A stretch of DNA of 39,118 bases, taken from an uncultured Flavobacteriales bacterium. Its GTDB lineage: Bacteria > Bacteroidota > Bacteroidia > Flavobacteriales_D > Crocinitomicaceae. The stretch is taken from assembly GCA_913059205.1 (NCBI GenBank), contig CAJXRM010000001.1, positions 86,636 through 125,753 on the forward strand, given 5' to 3'. Shown one piece after another: positions 18,096 through 26,620 of this stretch. Numbering within the stretch: position 1 is the stretch's first letter; each line of letters starts with the position of its first letter. The position numbers were made by a program, and so were the translations under genes. The notes under the pieces are model-generated. The model saw nothing but the letters and a program-made list of their open reading frames with translations, made no database searches and was not told where the DNA came from.

Positions 18096-18097
18096 AT

Positions 18098-18463
18098 TTG
18101 AAAGCATTGAAGTTACTAAAAATCACTCTTGTTATAATCGTAGTTGGTATTCTATACCTTAGTCTAACTCCAACCGAAACGCTTACTGTTGGAAATGACA
18201 AAATCAGTCATTTTATTGCGTATAGTTGTTTAATGTTGAACATTGGATTGATTCTATTACCATCTTTTAAAAAACTACGGGTAGGAATTATTGCAGTGCT
18301 AAGTTTGGGTTGTTTGGTTGAAGTGATTCAACATTTTGTTCCTGGTCGCTTTATGTCCTTTGGCGATGTTATCGCCAATTCAATTGGAGTTGGAATTGGT
18401 TGTTTGATCGCGTTGTTGTTTTATAAGCCGATTCAGCGTTGGTTGAGAAAGGTGAAAATTTGA
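18098..18463 (+). CDS. VanZ-like membrane protein
   Basis: This is a small membrane protein of about 121 residues with four hydrophobic segments, near 5-22, 40-55, 62-78 and 92-110. It shows VanZ-like features: SLTPTE, DKISHFIAY, EVIQHFVPGRFMSFGDVIANSIG. VanZ of enterococci gives low-level teicoplanin resistance, but most VanZ-like proteins have no known role. The frame has no ATG near the expected start. I chose TTG at 18098, two bases after the hemW stop; TTG at 18107 is possible. The much longer frame from 18005 lies within hemW. The stop is one base from the convergent ClC stop. Confidence 0.8.
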   Translation: MKALKLLKITLVIIVVGILYLSLTPTETLTVGNDKISHFIAYSCLMLNIGLILLPSFKKLRVGIIAVLSLGCLVEVIQHFVPGRFMSFGDVIANSIGVGIGCLIALLFYKPIQRWLRKVKI

Positions 18464-18464
18464 A

Positions 18465-19841
18465 TTATTCTTTCTTCTCGGCCTTTTCCACCTGCTTCAA
18501 ATAATTTACCGATAAATTCTCATACAAGGATTTTCTGCTGAAACTGCGTGAAGCAGTATAACCGACAATTGAAGCCAGCATCATTGGGAAAACTGAACTT
18601 TGTGCATTGGTCATTTCCAGCACCAATATAAATGAAGTAAACGGAGAGTGCGTCACTCCAGCCATAAAGGCAATCATGCCCACTACAATGATGAGGTTTT
18701 TAAACTCCCCTAATTCAAGAATCATTACAATGCTTTCACCAATGGTAGCGCCAATAGCAAGAGAAGGTGCAAAAACACCGCCTGCTGCGCCAGAAATGTA
18801 CGACAAAAACGAACCAAAGAAACGAGCAGGGAAGGCAAACCAATCCATTACAAAATGATCGTTGAATAATAATTCAGAAACCATTTCTTTCCCAGAACCT
18901 ACTGATTGATTTCCGGTGTTGTATACGACGATTGCGAACAGAAATCCAACCAATAGTACCCAAATTAAATTTTTCAGAAATGTATTGAATTTCTGTCTTA
19001 AGCGCACGAATGAAATTATGATTTTTGAAAACAAATAACCCAATCCTCCTGCGATGGCTGCAGTTAAAATAACATAGAAAAATCCAATAAAATGCATTTC
19101 AGGAACTTCTGCTGATCCAATGTAGAGATAGGATCCAAGAATTAATTTAGACGTGATTCCCGCAACAATAATGGCGATAAATAAATGGTTTCGAATGGAA
19201 TTTAAGTACGATTTACCCAATTCTTCAATTGCAAAGACAATTCCACCTAGTGGCGTGTTGAATGCGGCTGCAAGTCCTGCTGCACCTCCAGAAATAAGCA
19301 TTAATTTGTGATTTATTTTCGGCCAGTAAGTTGGAATAATGTTATTAATCGAATTAAAAACAGATCCCGCAATTTGAATTGTCGGACCTTCACGTCCAAT
19401 TGCTCCACCCCCAAAAAGAAGAACGGTACTGCTCAATATTTTTATGACAATAACCCGCACACTTAGAATTTTATCGACGAGAAATTTGTTTTTTTTATCC
19501 TTCGCTAAGTCAATTGCCACCATTAATTGTGGAATACCACTTCCAGCAGCTGCACGCGAATAGCGGTAAATTAAAAACCATGCAACAAAAAAGGCAAGAG
19601 GTGTAAAAAGAAATACCCAAGGATTATGAAGCCAATCAATTTTGTGGTGAAGAGATTCAACCAATCGAAATATTTCTGAATAAAACACAGCCAATAACCC
19701 CGCGATAATGGAAGCGATCCAAAAAGGCAAGGATTGAATGGTAGCCCGACGAATTTTGTTGTTTTTAGAACGCTCGTTTAAAGAAATACCAAAATCGTAT
19801 AGCTTTTCTTTCCATTTTTTAACGAGTGGCTGAAATCCCAT
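18465..19841 (-). CDS. ClC-family chloride channel or Cl-/H+ antiporter
   Basis: This 458-residue inner-membrane protein has all the ClC selectivity-filter motifs: GSGIP at about 100-104, GREGP with the gating glutamate at E151, and GGVFAPSLAIGA. Around 10-12 hydrophobic helices follow the usual pattern. A glutamate pair in FAIEEL lies where the internal proton-pathway glutamate of bacterial exchangers sits, so Cl-/H+ exchange is more likely than a pure channel. There are no CBS domains. The ATG is at 19841. No Bacteroidota promoter element is visible immediately upstream. Confidence 0.93.
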   Translation of the reverse strand: MGFQPLVKKWKEKLYDFGISLNERSKNNKIRRATIQSLPFWIASIIAGLLAVFYSEIFRLVESLHHKIDWLHNPWVFLFTPLAFFVAWFLIYRYSRAAAGSGIPQLMVAIDLAKDKKNKFLVDKILSVRVIVIKILSSTVLLFGGGAIGREGPTIQIAGSVFNSINNIIPTYWPKINHKLMLISGGAAGLAAAFNTPLGGIVFAIEELGKSYLNSIRNHLFIAIIVAGITSKLILGSYLYIGSAEVPEMHFIGFFYVILTAAIAGGLGYLFSKIIISFVRLRQKFNTFLKNLIWVLLVGFLFAIVVYNTGNQSVGSGKEMVSELLFNDHFVMDWFAFPARFFGSFLSYISGAAGGVFAPSLAIGATIGESIVMILELGEFKNLIIVVGMIAFMAGVTHSPFTSFILVLEMTNAQSSVFPMMLASIVGYTASRSFSRKSLYENLSVNYLKQVEKAEKKE

Positions 19842-19965
19842 GTTCCTTTATTCCTTTTGTCTTTTTACGACGGCGAAATTAGAGCTCAATGGCTTCCAAA
19901 AAACACGAGAATTTGAATTTAATGCATATCCTAATGTTCATAGCTTAATTCAAATTAGAAATCGG

Positions 19966-19973
19966 TATTTTTG
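19966..19973 (+). promoter_or_regulatory. -7 element very close to the ALDH8-type start
   Basis: TATTTTTG matches TAnnTTTG exactly and ends 4 bases before the ATG at 19978. Transcription would begin at or just after the start codon, giving a leaderless or near-leaderless message. The -33 half is weak (TTA at 19945-19947). Confidence 0.3.
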
Positions 19974-19977
19974 TTTT

Positions 19978-21420
19978 ATGGAAAAACTTCAAAACTTCAT
20001 CGATGGGCAGTATTGTGCTCCATTAAAAGGAAATTATATCGACAATTACGAACCAGCTTCTGGAAAGGTTTACAGTCTGATTCCTAATTCTGATGCGGAA
20101 GACGTTCAATTGGCTGTTGATGCGGCTGAAAAAGCATTTCCAATTTGGTCGAAAATGAGTATTGAAGAACGAAGTTCCATTTTGGTTAAGTTATCTGAAG
20201 GTATTGAAGCAAGAATGGATGAATTTGTTCAAGCTGAATCACGTGATAATGGAAAGCCACTTTCATTGGCGGCTCATGTTGATATTCCACGAGCAGTTTC
20301 TAATTTCCATTTCTTTGCAACGGCCATTTTGCATTATGCTTCTGAGTCACATAATATGGAAGGTGTTGGTGTAAACTATACACTTCGCAAACCTTTAGGA
20401 ATTGTGGGATGTATTTCACCTTGGAACTTGCCCTTGTATTTATTTTCATGGAAGATTGCTCCAGCATTGGCTGCAGGAAACTGTGTCATCACTAAACCAT
20501 CAGAAGTTACGCCTTACACAGCTTATTTATTGGGAAAAGTAGCACAGGAGGCAGGAATGCCAGATGGAGTTTTAAATATTTTGCACGGAGAAGGAGGAGC
20601 TGTTGGTGATGCAATCGTTAAACACTCAAAAATTAAAGCTATTTCATTTACAGGAGGAACAAAAACGGGCGAATACATCGCTCGAACAGCTGCTCCGATG
20701 TTTAAGAAGTTATCGCTTGAATTAGGAGGAAAGAATCCAAATATCATTTTTGCAGATTGTGACTTTAAAGAAATGATGAGCACAACATTGCGCTCTTCAT
20801 TTGCCAATCAAGGGCAAATTTGTTTGTGTGGATCTAGAATTTTTGTTGAACGTTCGATTTATGATAAGTTCAAGGCAGAATTTGTAGATAAAGTAGCTAA
20901 AACAGTTGTTGCTCATCCAAATAATCCGGACGCAAAATTAGGAGCTGTGGTTTCGCAATCACATATGGAGAAAGTGTTGTCTTATGTTGAATTGGCGAAA
21001 GAAGAGGGAGGAACTGTTTTAACCGGTGGTGAGCGTGTTATTTTGGACGCTCCATACGAAAACGGTTATTATTTACGACCTACTGTTATCGAAGGATTGG
21101 ATTACAACTGCCGAACCAACCAAGAAGAGATTTTTGGACCTGTTGTTACCATCACTCCATTCGATACAGAGGAAGAAGTATTAATGATGGCGAATTCTAC
21201 ACAATACGGTTTAAGTGCCACGTTGTGGACTTCTGATTTAAAACGTGCTCACCGCATGGCAAATGAAATCGATGCAGGAATTGTATGGATAAACGCGTGG
21301 CTTGTCCGTGATTTAAGAACTCCTTTTGGTGGCGTTAAGGCTTCTGGAGTCGGTAGAGAAGGCGGTTGGGAAGCACTAAGGTTTTTCACTGAACCGAAGA
21401 ATGTTTTTGTAAAATATTAA
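19978..21420 (+). CDS. ALDH8-type aldehyde dehydrogenase (2-aminomuconate/2-hydroxymuconate semialdehyde group)
   Basis: This 480-residue NAD-dependent aldehyde dehydrogenase has the active-site segment NQGQICLCGSR with catalytic C282, LELGGKNPN and the cofactor loop SFTGGTKTGEYI. The CLCGSR stretch is characteristic of the ALDH8 group, which includes 2-aminomuconate-6-semialdehyde dehydrogenases of tryptophan (kynurenine) degradation and related semialdehyde dehydrogenases. No kynurenine pathway gene is adjacent. I place the start at ATG 19978, where homology begins (FIDGQY); the 46 residues upstream in the same frame overlap the divergent ClC gene and look non-coding. Confidence 0.88.
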   Translation: MEKLQNFIDGQYCAPLKGNYIDNYEPASGKVYSLIPNSDAEDVQLAVDAAEKAFPIWSKMSIEERSSILVKLSEGIEARMDEFVQAESRDNGKPLSLAAHVDIPRAVSNFHFFATAILHYASESHNMEGVGVNYTLRKPLGIVGCISPWNLPLYLFSWKIAPALAAGNCVITKPSEVTPYTAYLLGKVAQEAGMPDGVLNILHGEGGAVGDAIVKHSKIKAISFTGGTKTGEYIARTAAPMFKKLSLELGGKNPNIIFADCDFKEMMSTTLRSSFANQGQICLCGSRIFVERSIYDKFKAEFVDKVAKTVVAHPNNPDAKLGAVVSQSHMEKVLSYVELAKEEGGTVLTGGERVILDAPYENGYYLRPTVIEGLDYNCRTNQEEIFGPVVTITPFDTEEEVLMMANSTQYGLSATLWTSDLKRAHRMANEIDAGIVWINAWLVRDLRTPFGGVKASGVGREGGWEALRFFTEPKNVFVKY

Positions 21421-21423
21421 AAC

Positions 21424-21455
21424 AAAAAAGGCGAACAGAAATGCTCGCCTTTTTT
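21424..21455. terminator. Bidirectional terminator between convergent genes
   Basis: Arms AAAAAAGGCGA (21424-21434) and TCGCCTTTTTT (21445-21455) form an 11-base stem with a 10-base loop. There is an A run before and a T run after, so it can serve both the ALDH8 gene and the minus-strand T9SS cargo gene. Confidence 0.85.
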
Positions 21456-21472
21456 AATTCGTTCTTAAAGAA

Positions 21473-22234
21473 CTAGTGCTGTATTTGAATTCGTTTGGTT
21501 ACACTTCTATTATTCGAAATAATATTAACGAAGTATATACCTGAGATCTGTTCAGTTAAGTTCAAGGTAGTTTCTTTTCCATTTACAAAATCTCGGTAAA
21601 TTGTCTTACCCGTAATATCTTGAACTGAAATTTCAAATTCATTTTCTATTACATCTGTTAGGTTAAAATTGAAAATTCCATTGCTTGGATTTGGTGAAAC
21701 GGCAACAGCTAATTCGTTTGGATTCTCATCAATTCCAGCATAATCGTGCCACATGATGTCCACAACCATATAATACATTCCCCCAACAACTAACGTGTCG
21801 GTATAAGTTGTATTCATTGGTATCATGCTCGTTGTAATTAACTTGTTAAAGGCCCTGTCAAATACATTATCATCTCCAAAAGCAGACGAACAAGATATTC
21901 CAGAGATAGCATCACTTTCAAAAGCAGCTACATCGAAAGAAAAGTAATTGGTCAAAACGTACGCTTCGTTTGCTAATTCATAATCTGCAATGTCATTCCA
22001 GACACCATATTCCATGTCGTCATCGTTGTTGAATGTAAAACATGTGGTGTTCTCATTAGCTGCCGCATCTGTTACCCAGATATTGAAAACCGGATCTTGC
22101 GGTGCGGATAAACAAAATCCTCCGCCATCGCAATCGTCGGCTGTGGCCATTAATTTTGTTACATGAATTGTATATCCAATTTGCGCACTAGCGGCAAATG
22201 ATATCATAAAAAGTGATAGTAGAATTGTCTTCAT
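21473..22234 (-). CDS. Secreted protein of unknown function, T9SS cargo
   Basis: This 253-residue exported protein has a signal peptide ending around AASAQ (residue 18). The body, about residues 20-170, is acidic, with cysteines at 35, 41, 65 and 115, and I do not recognise a domain in it. Residues 170-253 are a T9SS type A sorting domain (SPNPSNG, ISGIYFVNI, ending KRIQIQH). The protein should therefore reach the cell surface or medium. No catalytic motif is visible; adhesion or binding is possible but unproven. It lies next to, and on the same strand as, the secreted protease gene, but has its own promoter-like sequence and is separated from that gene by a terminator. Confidence 0.8.
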   Translation of the reverse strand: MKTILLSLFMISFAASAQIGYTIHVTKLMATADDCDGGGFCLSAPQDPVFNIWVTDAAANENTTCFTFNNDDDMEYGVWNDIADYELANEAYVLTNYFSFDVAAFESDAISGISCSSAFGDDNVFDRAFNKLITTSMIPMNTTYTDTLVVGGMYYMVVDIMWHDYAGIDENPNELAVAVSPNPSNGIFNFNLTDVIENEFEISVQDITGKTIYRDFVNGKETTLNLTEQISGIYFVNIISNNRSVTKRIQIQH

Positions 22235-22251
22235 AGTTATAGTATTTGTGG

Positions 22252-22284
22252 CAAAGTAAAGGAATTAATTTATATCATTTTCAA
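22252..22284 (-). promoter_or_regulatory. Predicted promoter of the 253-residue T9SS cargo gene
   Basis: On the minus strand, TTG (22284-22282) is followed after 22 bases by TTACTTTG (22259-22252), seven of eight matches to TAnnTTTG. It lies 17 bases before the ATG at 22234. Confidence 0.45.
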
Positions 22285-22360
22285 ATATTTAAAAATTTGT
22301 AATTGACACAATGAACAAACATTTGTATGAATTGGATTCCTGAAAAATTCTTAAAAACAA

Positions 22361-22388
22361 AAAACCACTTACGACGGTAAGTGGTTTT
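22361..22388 (-). terminator. Terminator of the lysyl-endopeptidase-like gene
   Basis: A perfect 12-base stem, AAAACCACTTAC and GTAAGTGGTTTT, with a GACG loop. On the minus strand it runs into a T-rich tract, 19 bases beyond the stop of the protease gene. Confidence 0.85.
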
Positions 22389-22407
22389 CAGCGTTTTTTA
22401 AAATTTT

Positions 22408-24045
22408 CTAACGTTGTATTGAAATATTTTTTGTGATGACTTTATTATCATTCACAAGTTTCACGATATAATTTCCTACAGATAAATTTGTAAGATTTAA
22501 CTGAAAAGATTTACTAGTAAAACTTGTCGAGTAAAGAACACGACCTGTCAAATCCAACACAATAACGTCTGTATCAAACATGTATTCTTGAGGAAGTTCA
22601 ATTTCAAACAAACCATTACTTGGATTTGGGAATAAATTGAAATCAGCCAATTGTTTTTCATTCAAGCTAGCAGTTGGGTTGTAACCATCAAGAACTGTCG
22701 CACCATCATTATTTGGATCTAACCAAAACTTCAATTGATTTGTAGAGTTACTGCCACTTGGATTCCATGAATAAGAAATCTTCCCATAATAATCTGGTGC
22801 ACTTAGTTGAGAGCAAGATGCTCCACCACCCCATAATTGTCCAATAATTCTACCATTTTGATCAAACAATGGCGAGCCAGAAGAACCACCTTCCGTAGTT
22901 GTGTTTCTGTCCCATTCAACTTCCCATTGACTATCATCTTCTGAAGAGAACATACCATTACCAGAAACTAAAGGTTCATCGTCAAAAGCAGCTTTTTTTA
23001 TGTCGCCTGAAGGATGGTGAAAACAAGTCGCTGAGGTTGGAATAGCGTCTGTATTGTCCCACCCAGCGAAATAAGTATAGTATGAATTAGGTACTGTTCC
23101 ATCAACTAATCCACCGGTTATTTCAACCAAACAAAAGTCTGATGGCGTTCTACGAGCTCTTAAAACACCTCCTGAAAGGGAAACAAAAGTTGGGTTTCCT
23201 CCTGGATTTTGAGTACAATTTGATTGGTTCATGTCCTCAGGACTAATTTGCCAGTTGAATCGGAAAATCCAATTTGTTGGATTACTGTAACAGTGATTTG
23301 CCGTTAATACGTATGGCTTTCCGTCATTTTGCGTGTTATTAATCATTGCGGCAGAACAAAAACCATTGCTTCCTGAAACCAACATGATTGCCGAGCGTCT
23401 TTGTAAATCCCACGGATCCGCATCACTGCAATTGGCGTTCATGTTACAATTTCCAGAGCTTCCAAAAGCTTTTTCCTGAAATTCTTTGGCCGTTCTGTAG
23501 CCATGGGTTACAGTATTAATGTTTAATTGAGCATCTACATCTGCGTTTTGAGGCGCAACATAATATTCTACAATAGCTGTATTTCCTGGGACCAATTCGG
23601 TTCCTAGTTCGCCCTTGTATAAATGATTCGAAGTAAACTTACCAAGTATGAAGTCCTTCTGTGGATTGTAAACATATAGCTCATTTCCTTCAGGAATAAC
23701 AACATTATCCAGTGTAAGATTTACCGTTAATGCGTTCTCACATGTTAATTCAAGTTGCCAAATTTTACCTCCGTTTTGCAAAGAGGTCCATGTACCAGAA
23801 TTGTTCATGTTTAGGTTTACCATATTATTAAAACCAAACCTCCAAGGACCTGATTTTTGAGCTTCTGTAATTGCATCTTCCGCCATTAATTCTTGTGTAT
23901 TTGGCATTGCAAAAGTGCGTTTCTCGATAGTCTTGCCATGAGATTTCATAGCAAAAGTTCTAGGGCTTCCACCATCACCTTGTTGAGCAAAAGCAACACT
24001 TGATACAAGAAAAATGGAGAATACGTGGAGTAATTGTTTTTTCAT
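22408..24045 (-). CDS. Secreted trypsin-fold serine protease, lysyl-endopeptidase-like, T9SS cargo
   Basis: This 545-residue exported protease has a signal peptide ending near FAQ (residue 21). A propeptide of about 180 residues precedes a chymotrypsin-fold domain at about 200-440. The catalytic triad is H251 in LTANHC, D303 in SDFCLVE and S389 in GGSSGSP. These motifs and the CSAAMINN segment resemble lysyl endopeptidases such as Achromobacter protease I, but Lys specificity is inferred only. A T9SS type A sorting domain with FPNP at 472-475 ends the protein. Nine cysteines lie in the exported part. A membrane-anchored redoxin is encoded 11 bases upstream in the same direction, so the two are probably co-expressed. 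Confidence 0.9.
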   Translation of the reverse strand: MKKQLLHVFSIFLVSSVAFAQQGDGGSPRTFAMKSHGKTIEKRTFAMPNTQELMAEDAITEAQKSGPWRFGFNNMVNLNMNNSGTWTSLQNGGKIWQLELTCENALTVNLTLDNVVIPEGNELYVYNPQKDFILGKFTSNHLYKGELGTELVPGNTAIVEYYVAPQNADVDAQLNINTVTHGYRTAKEFQEKAFGSSGNCNMNANCSDADPWDLQRRSAIMLVSGSNGFCSAAMINNTQNDGKPYVLTANHCYSNPTNWIFRFNWQISPEDMNQSNCTQNPGGNPTFVSLSGGVLRARRTPSDFCLVEITGGLVDGTVPNSYYTYFAGWDNTDAIPTSATCFHHPSGDIKKAAFDDEPLVSGNGMFSSEDDSQWEVEWDRNTTTEGGSSGSPLFDQNGRIIGQLWGGGASCSQLSAPDYYGKISYSWNPSGSNSTNQLKFWLDPNNDGATVLDGYNPTASLNEKQLADFNLFPNPSNGLFEIELPQEYMFDTDVIVLDLTGRVLYSTSFTSKSFQLNLTNLSVGNYIVKLVNDNKVITKNISIQR

Positions 24046-24056
24046 TTCTAGTCGTT

Positions 24057-24722
24057 TTATTTGTTTAGTCTTTTAATGCTACATCCTCTTGGTGGAGTAT
24101 CATTGTTTTTTAGTTCTTTTTTGTCTGAAAGGTGATCCATAACATCGTAAAGATATGTTTCCAATTCTGCACGTTTGGTATCCCATAAATTGTCAATACT
24201 TCCTCTATAAATTAATTCATTTTGGTTGTTTACAACATAAACATGAGGTGTAGTTTTAGCACCATATGCATTTGCAAGTTCTGAGTTTACATCCATTAAA
24301 TATGGCATTTTATACCCAGCTTTTCTTGCATGTATTTTCATTTCATCAAAAGAATCATCTCCATCTCTTTTCCCTTCGTTGGAATTAATTAGCACTAAGC
24401 CTAAACCTTTTTCGGTTGCCTTTGAATATAAATCATTGTACTGTTTTTCCCAACCTTCAAAGTCGTCATTACCAACAACGAACGGACAAGTGTTACAGGA
24501 GAAAATAATTATTAATCCATTTTCCTTTTTTAAATCATCTAACGAAACAGAAGTGTTATCAATGTTCTTTAATTGTTTATCAGTAAGAGAAATTTTTTCA
24601 CCGATTTTCAATTCATTCTCTCCTTCCACCAGTAAAAACGAAGTTAATAGTAGAAAGGTTGGTAAAATAAGCATCAAACGAAAAGGCCTGATTCGCTTAA
24701 TTGTATTTGCGATTAAATTCAT
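24057..24722 (-). CDS. Membrane-anchored thioredoxin-like (AhpC/TSA-type) redoxin
   Basis: This 221-residue protein has a hydrophobic segment at about 15-32, acting as a signal anchor or signal peptide, followed by a thioredoxin-fold domain in the periplasm. The active site is CNTCPF with C76 and C79, where many relatives have CNHCPY. A third cysteine, C214, lies in the C-terminal GCSIK motif, a conserved tail in this redoxin subgroup. The cis-proline region is KTTPHVYVV. It may be an extracytoplasmic disulfide oxidoreductase or peroxiredoxin-like enzyme; the direction of electron flow cannot be told. It lies immediately upstream of a cysteine-rich secreted protease. Confidence 0.82.
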   Translation of the reverse strand: MNLIANTIKRIRPFRLMLILPTFLLLTSFLLVEGENELKIGEKISLTDKQLKNIDNTSVSLDDLKKENGLIIIFSCNTCPFVVGNDDFEGWEKQYNDLYSKATEKGLGLVLINSNEGKRDGDDSFDEMKIHARKAGYKMPYLMDVNSELANAYGAKTTPHVYVVNNQNELIYRGSIDNLWDTKRAELETYLYDVMDHLSDKKELKNNDTPPRGCSIKRLNK

Positions 24723-24782
24723 ATCTTAATATTTTTAGCACGAAAATTGTTTAGTTTTAGATGTGCAAAATACAATAAATTC

Positions 24783-26003
24783 ATGAAAAATATAGTCCTT
24801 TATATCCTGTTAGCGTTAAATTTCGTTGGTTTTAGTCAAGTTTTTGAGATTCCTGCTGGAACGCATCCGTATAGCGATGTAATCGAATGGAAAGGAATGG
24901 GAACCATGCTAAAGAGCGTTGACCCGAATACGAAACAAGTTAATCTCACTCTGGCAAATAGTGAGTTAAAGAGTGTTTGGGATCAAAAATTTATTCCTAA
25001 AAATGACAAGTATTTTTACATTTCAAGTGAAAACGCTCGCTATGTTTATTTTTTGGATAATCTGAATTTAGAAGGTGGAAAAGTTTATTTCAGTCAACTT
25101 AATTCTGCAGGCAATATCAAATCAACGTCGGTTTCGATTTCTTCGGCTGTAAAAAGTATCGGTGTTTCAGATTACAATGATTTGGAGCTGGTTAATTGCG
25201 TTGTAACTGACAAAGCTCTAGTTCATCATTTTCGTTACAACGATAAAGGCAATAAAGCTGTAGTAGATATTGCAACATTTATTACACACCATAATTTTTT
25301 ATGTTATCCTGTGGTTTTGGGTTCTGTTCCAGAGGCATCATTGAAGGAGGAACATATCGGAAATTGGGAGTATGTTGGATTTACAGATGATCAAATTTGT
25401 TTTGCTGCAAGGGATTTTCAGAATAAAAATTCCGGATGGAATGTAAAAGAGTACACGTCTAAAGGAAAGGAGATTAAAGAACATTTTATTCCTGGACCAA
25501 AAAACTTGTTACCTATTGAAAACATTGGATTTGGAACAACTGGTAAATACTACCTAAATGAACGCTATTCAATTGAACGCGGGTTACTTACTTACATCAA
25601 TAATCAGTTTTATATGATTGGAGGACAAAGAAAGTCGGAAACTGGCGCCGAAATAACGCTTTTTAAATTGGAAGGGAGTAATTGGACAGATATAAATCGA
25701 ATGAACTTAAATTACTTTATTGAAAAAAAGAATTTAAAATTAGGGATTTACCCTATGAATGAAGGAATTGGTTATCACTTGGACCACAATGGATACAATA
25801 AAGTAAGTCTGATTTCATTCACACCACAAAAGGAAACAGCTCACAATGATTTTACAGATAGAACAATATTTAATCCAAGTAGTGTCTTCGAACGAAAGGA
25901 AAAAGAAGAATTTAACGTAATTTTGCCAACTGGGTTGTTGATGTTCAATACAAGTCAACTTGGAAAAGAAGGAGCAGTTAAATTTGAATTTAAGGGAAAA
26001 TGA
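24783..26003 (+). CDS. Exported protein of unknown function
   Basis: This 406-residue protein begins with a clear signal peptide (hydrophobic core at about 4-15, FGFSQ-like end near residue 19). I recognise no family. The body is rich in Tyr, Asn, Lys and beta-forming stretches, with repeated patterns such as KYFYISSENARYVYFLD and GKYYLNERYS that could be blades of a beta-propeller or a beta-helix; this is only an impression. It has no T9SS sorting domain, ending KFEFKGK, and no lipobox, so it is probably periplasmic. I start at ATG 24783; a longer form from 24747 would spoil the signal peptide. Its stop overlaps the uridine kinase ATG by 4 bases (ATGA), indicating translational coupling. Confidence 0.75.
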   Translation: MKNIVLYILLALNFVGFSQVFEIPAGTHPYSDVIEWKGMGTMLKSVDPNTKQVNLTLANSELKSVWDQKFIPKNDKYFYISSENARYVYFLDNLNLEGGKVYFSQLNSAGNIKSTSVSISSAVKSIGVSDYNDLELVNCVVTDKALVHHFRYNDKGNKAVVDIATFITHHNFLCYPVVLGSVPEASLKEEHIGNWEYVGFTDDQICFAARDFQNKNSGWNVKEYTSKGKEIKEHFIPGPKNLLPIENIGFGTTGKYYLNERYSIERGLLTYINNQFYMIGGQRKSETGAEITLFKLEGSNWTDINRMNLNYFIEKKNLKLGIYPMNEGIGYHLDHNGYNKVSLISFTPQKETAHNDFTDRTIFNPSSVFERKEKEEFNVILPTGLLMFNTSQLGKEGAVKFEFKGK

Positions 26004-26620
26004 TCATTGGAATTTGTGGGGGAAGCGGATCTGGTAAAACAACATTGTTAAAGCGTTTATATGCAAAATTTGGTGAACTAAAGCCAAGCGTATTTTCGAT
26101 GGATAATTATTATTTTCCAATTGAAAAACAGGAAATTGATGAAAACGGACAGTATAATTTTGACTTGCCAAGTGCTTTAGACGAAGAAAAGCTGACAAAT
26201 GATTTGATTCATTTAAAAAATGGAAATCAAATAATCGTTAAAGAATATCATTTTAATGCCCCTCCTGATAAACATGTGTTAATAACTCTCGACCCATCTG
26301 AATTAATTATAGTCGAAGGATTATTTTTGTTTCACTATGAGGGAGTTCGTGATTTATTGGACTTTAGCATTTTTATAGATGTTGATCCCAAAATTCAATT
26401 GGACAGAAGGCTGTATCGTGACCAAGAAACAAGAGGTTATTCGAGAGAAGACATCATTTATCAATGGGACAATCATGTTACACCATGCTACAACAATTAT
26501 TTGTTACCTTACGAAAATAAAGCGGATTTTATTTTTCGAAATGATTCAAATTCTGAAATAGATTTTGAACGTTTGGCAAATGAACTTTCAGCTAGAATGC
26601 AAGTAGCAAAAACAATTTGA
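26000..26620 (+). CDS. udk: Uridine kinase family protein
   Basis: This 206-residue cytosolic P-loop kinase has the Walker A motif GGSGSGKT at 7-14. The SMDNYYFP substrate segment is near residue 34, DLPSALDEEKL near 55, IVEGLFLFHYEGV, and DRRLYRDQETRG near 129-140, all typical of uridine kinase, which phosphorylates uridine and cytidine in pyrimidine salvage. Length is normal. Close relatives include phosphoribulokinase-like proteins, but the motifs fit Udk best. It sits in a coupled set: ATGA overlap with the exported orphan upstream and TTGA overlap with the histidine kinase downstream. Confidence 0.9.
   Translation: MIIGICGGSGSGKTTLLKRLYAKFGELKPSVFSMDNYYFPIEKQEIDENGQYNFDLPSALDEEKLTNDLIHLKNGNQIIVKEYHFNAPPDKHVLITLDPSELIIVEGLFLFHYEGVRDLLDFSIFIDVDPKIQLDRRLYRDQETRGYSREDIIYQWDNHVTPCYNNYLLPYENKADFIFRNDSNSEIDFERLANELSARMQVAKTI

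Noticed and set aside
18005..18097. Extended VanZ-like protein beginning inside hemW
   Set aside because: The extra 31 residues overlap hemW in another frame and are basic and unlike VanZ; a start after the hemW stop fits better.
19840..19977. 46-residue N-terminal extension of the ALDH8-type enzyme
   Set aside because: It overlaps the divergent ClC start and a -7 box, and family similarity begins at the ATG at 19978.
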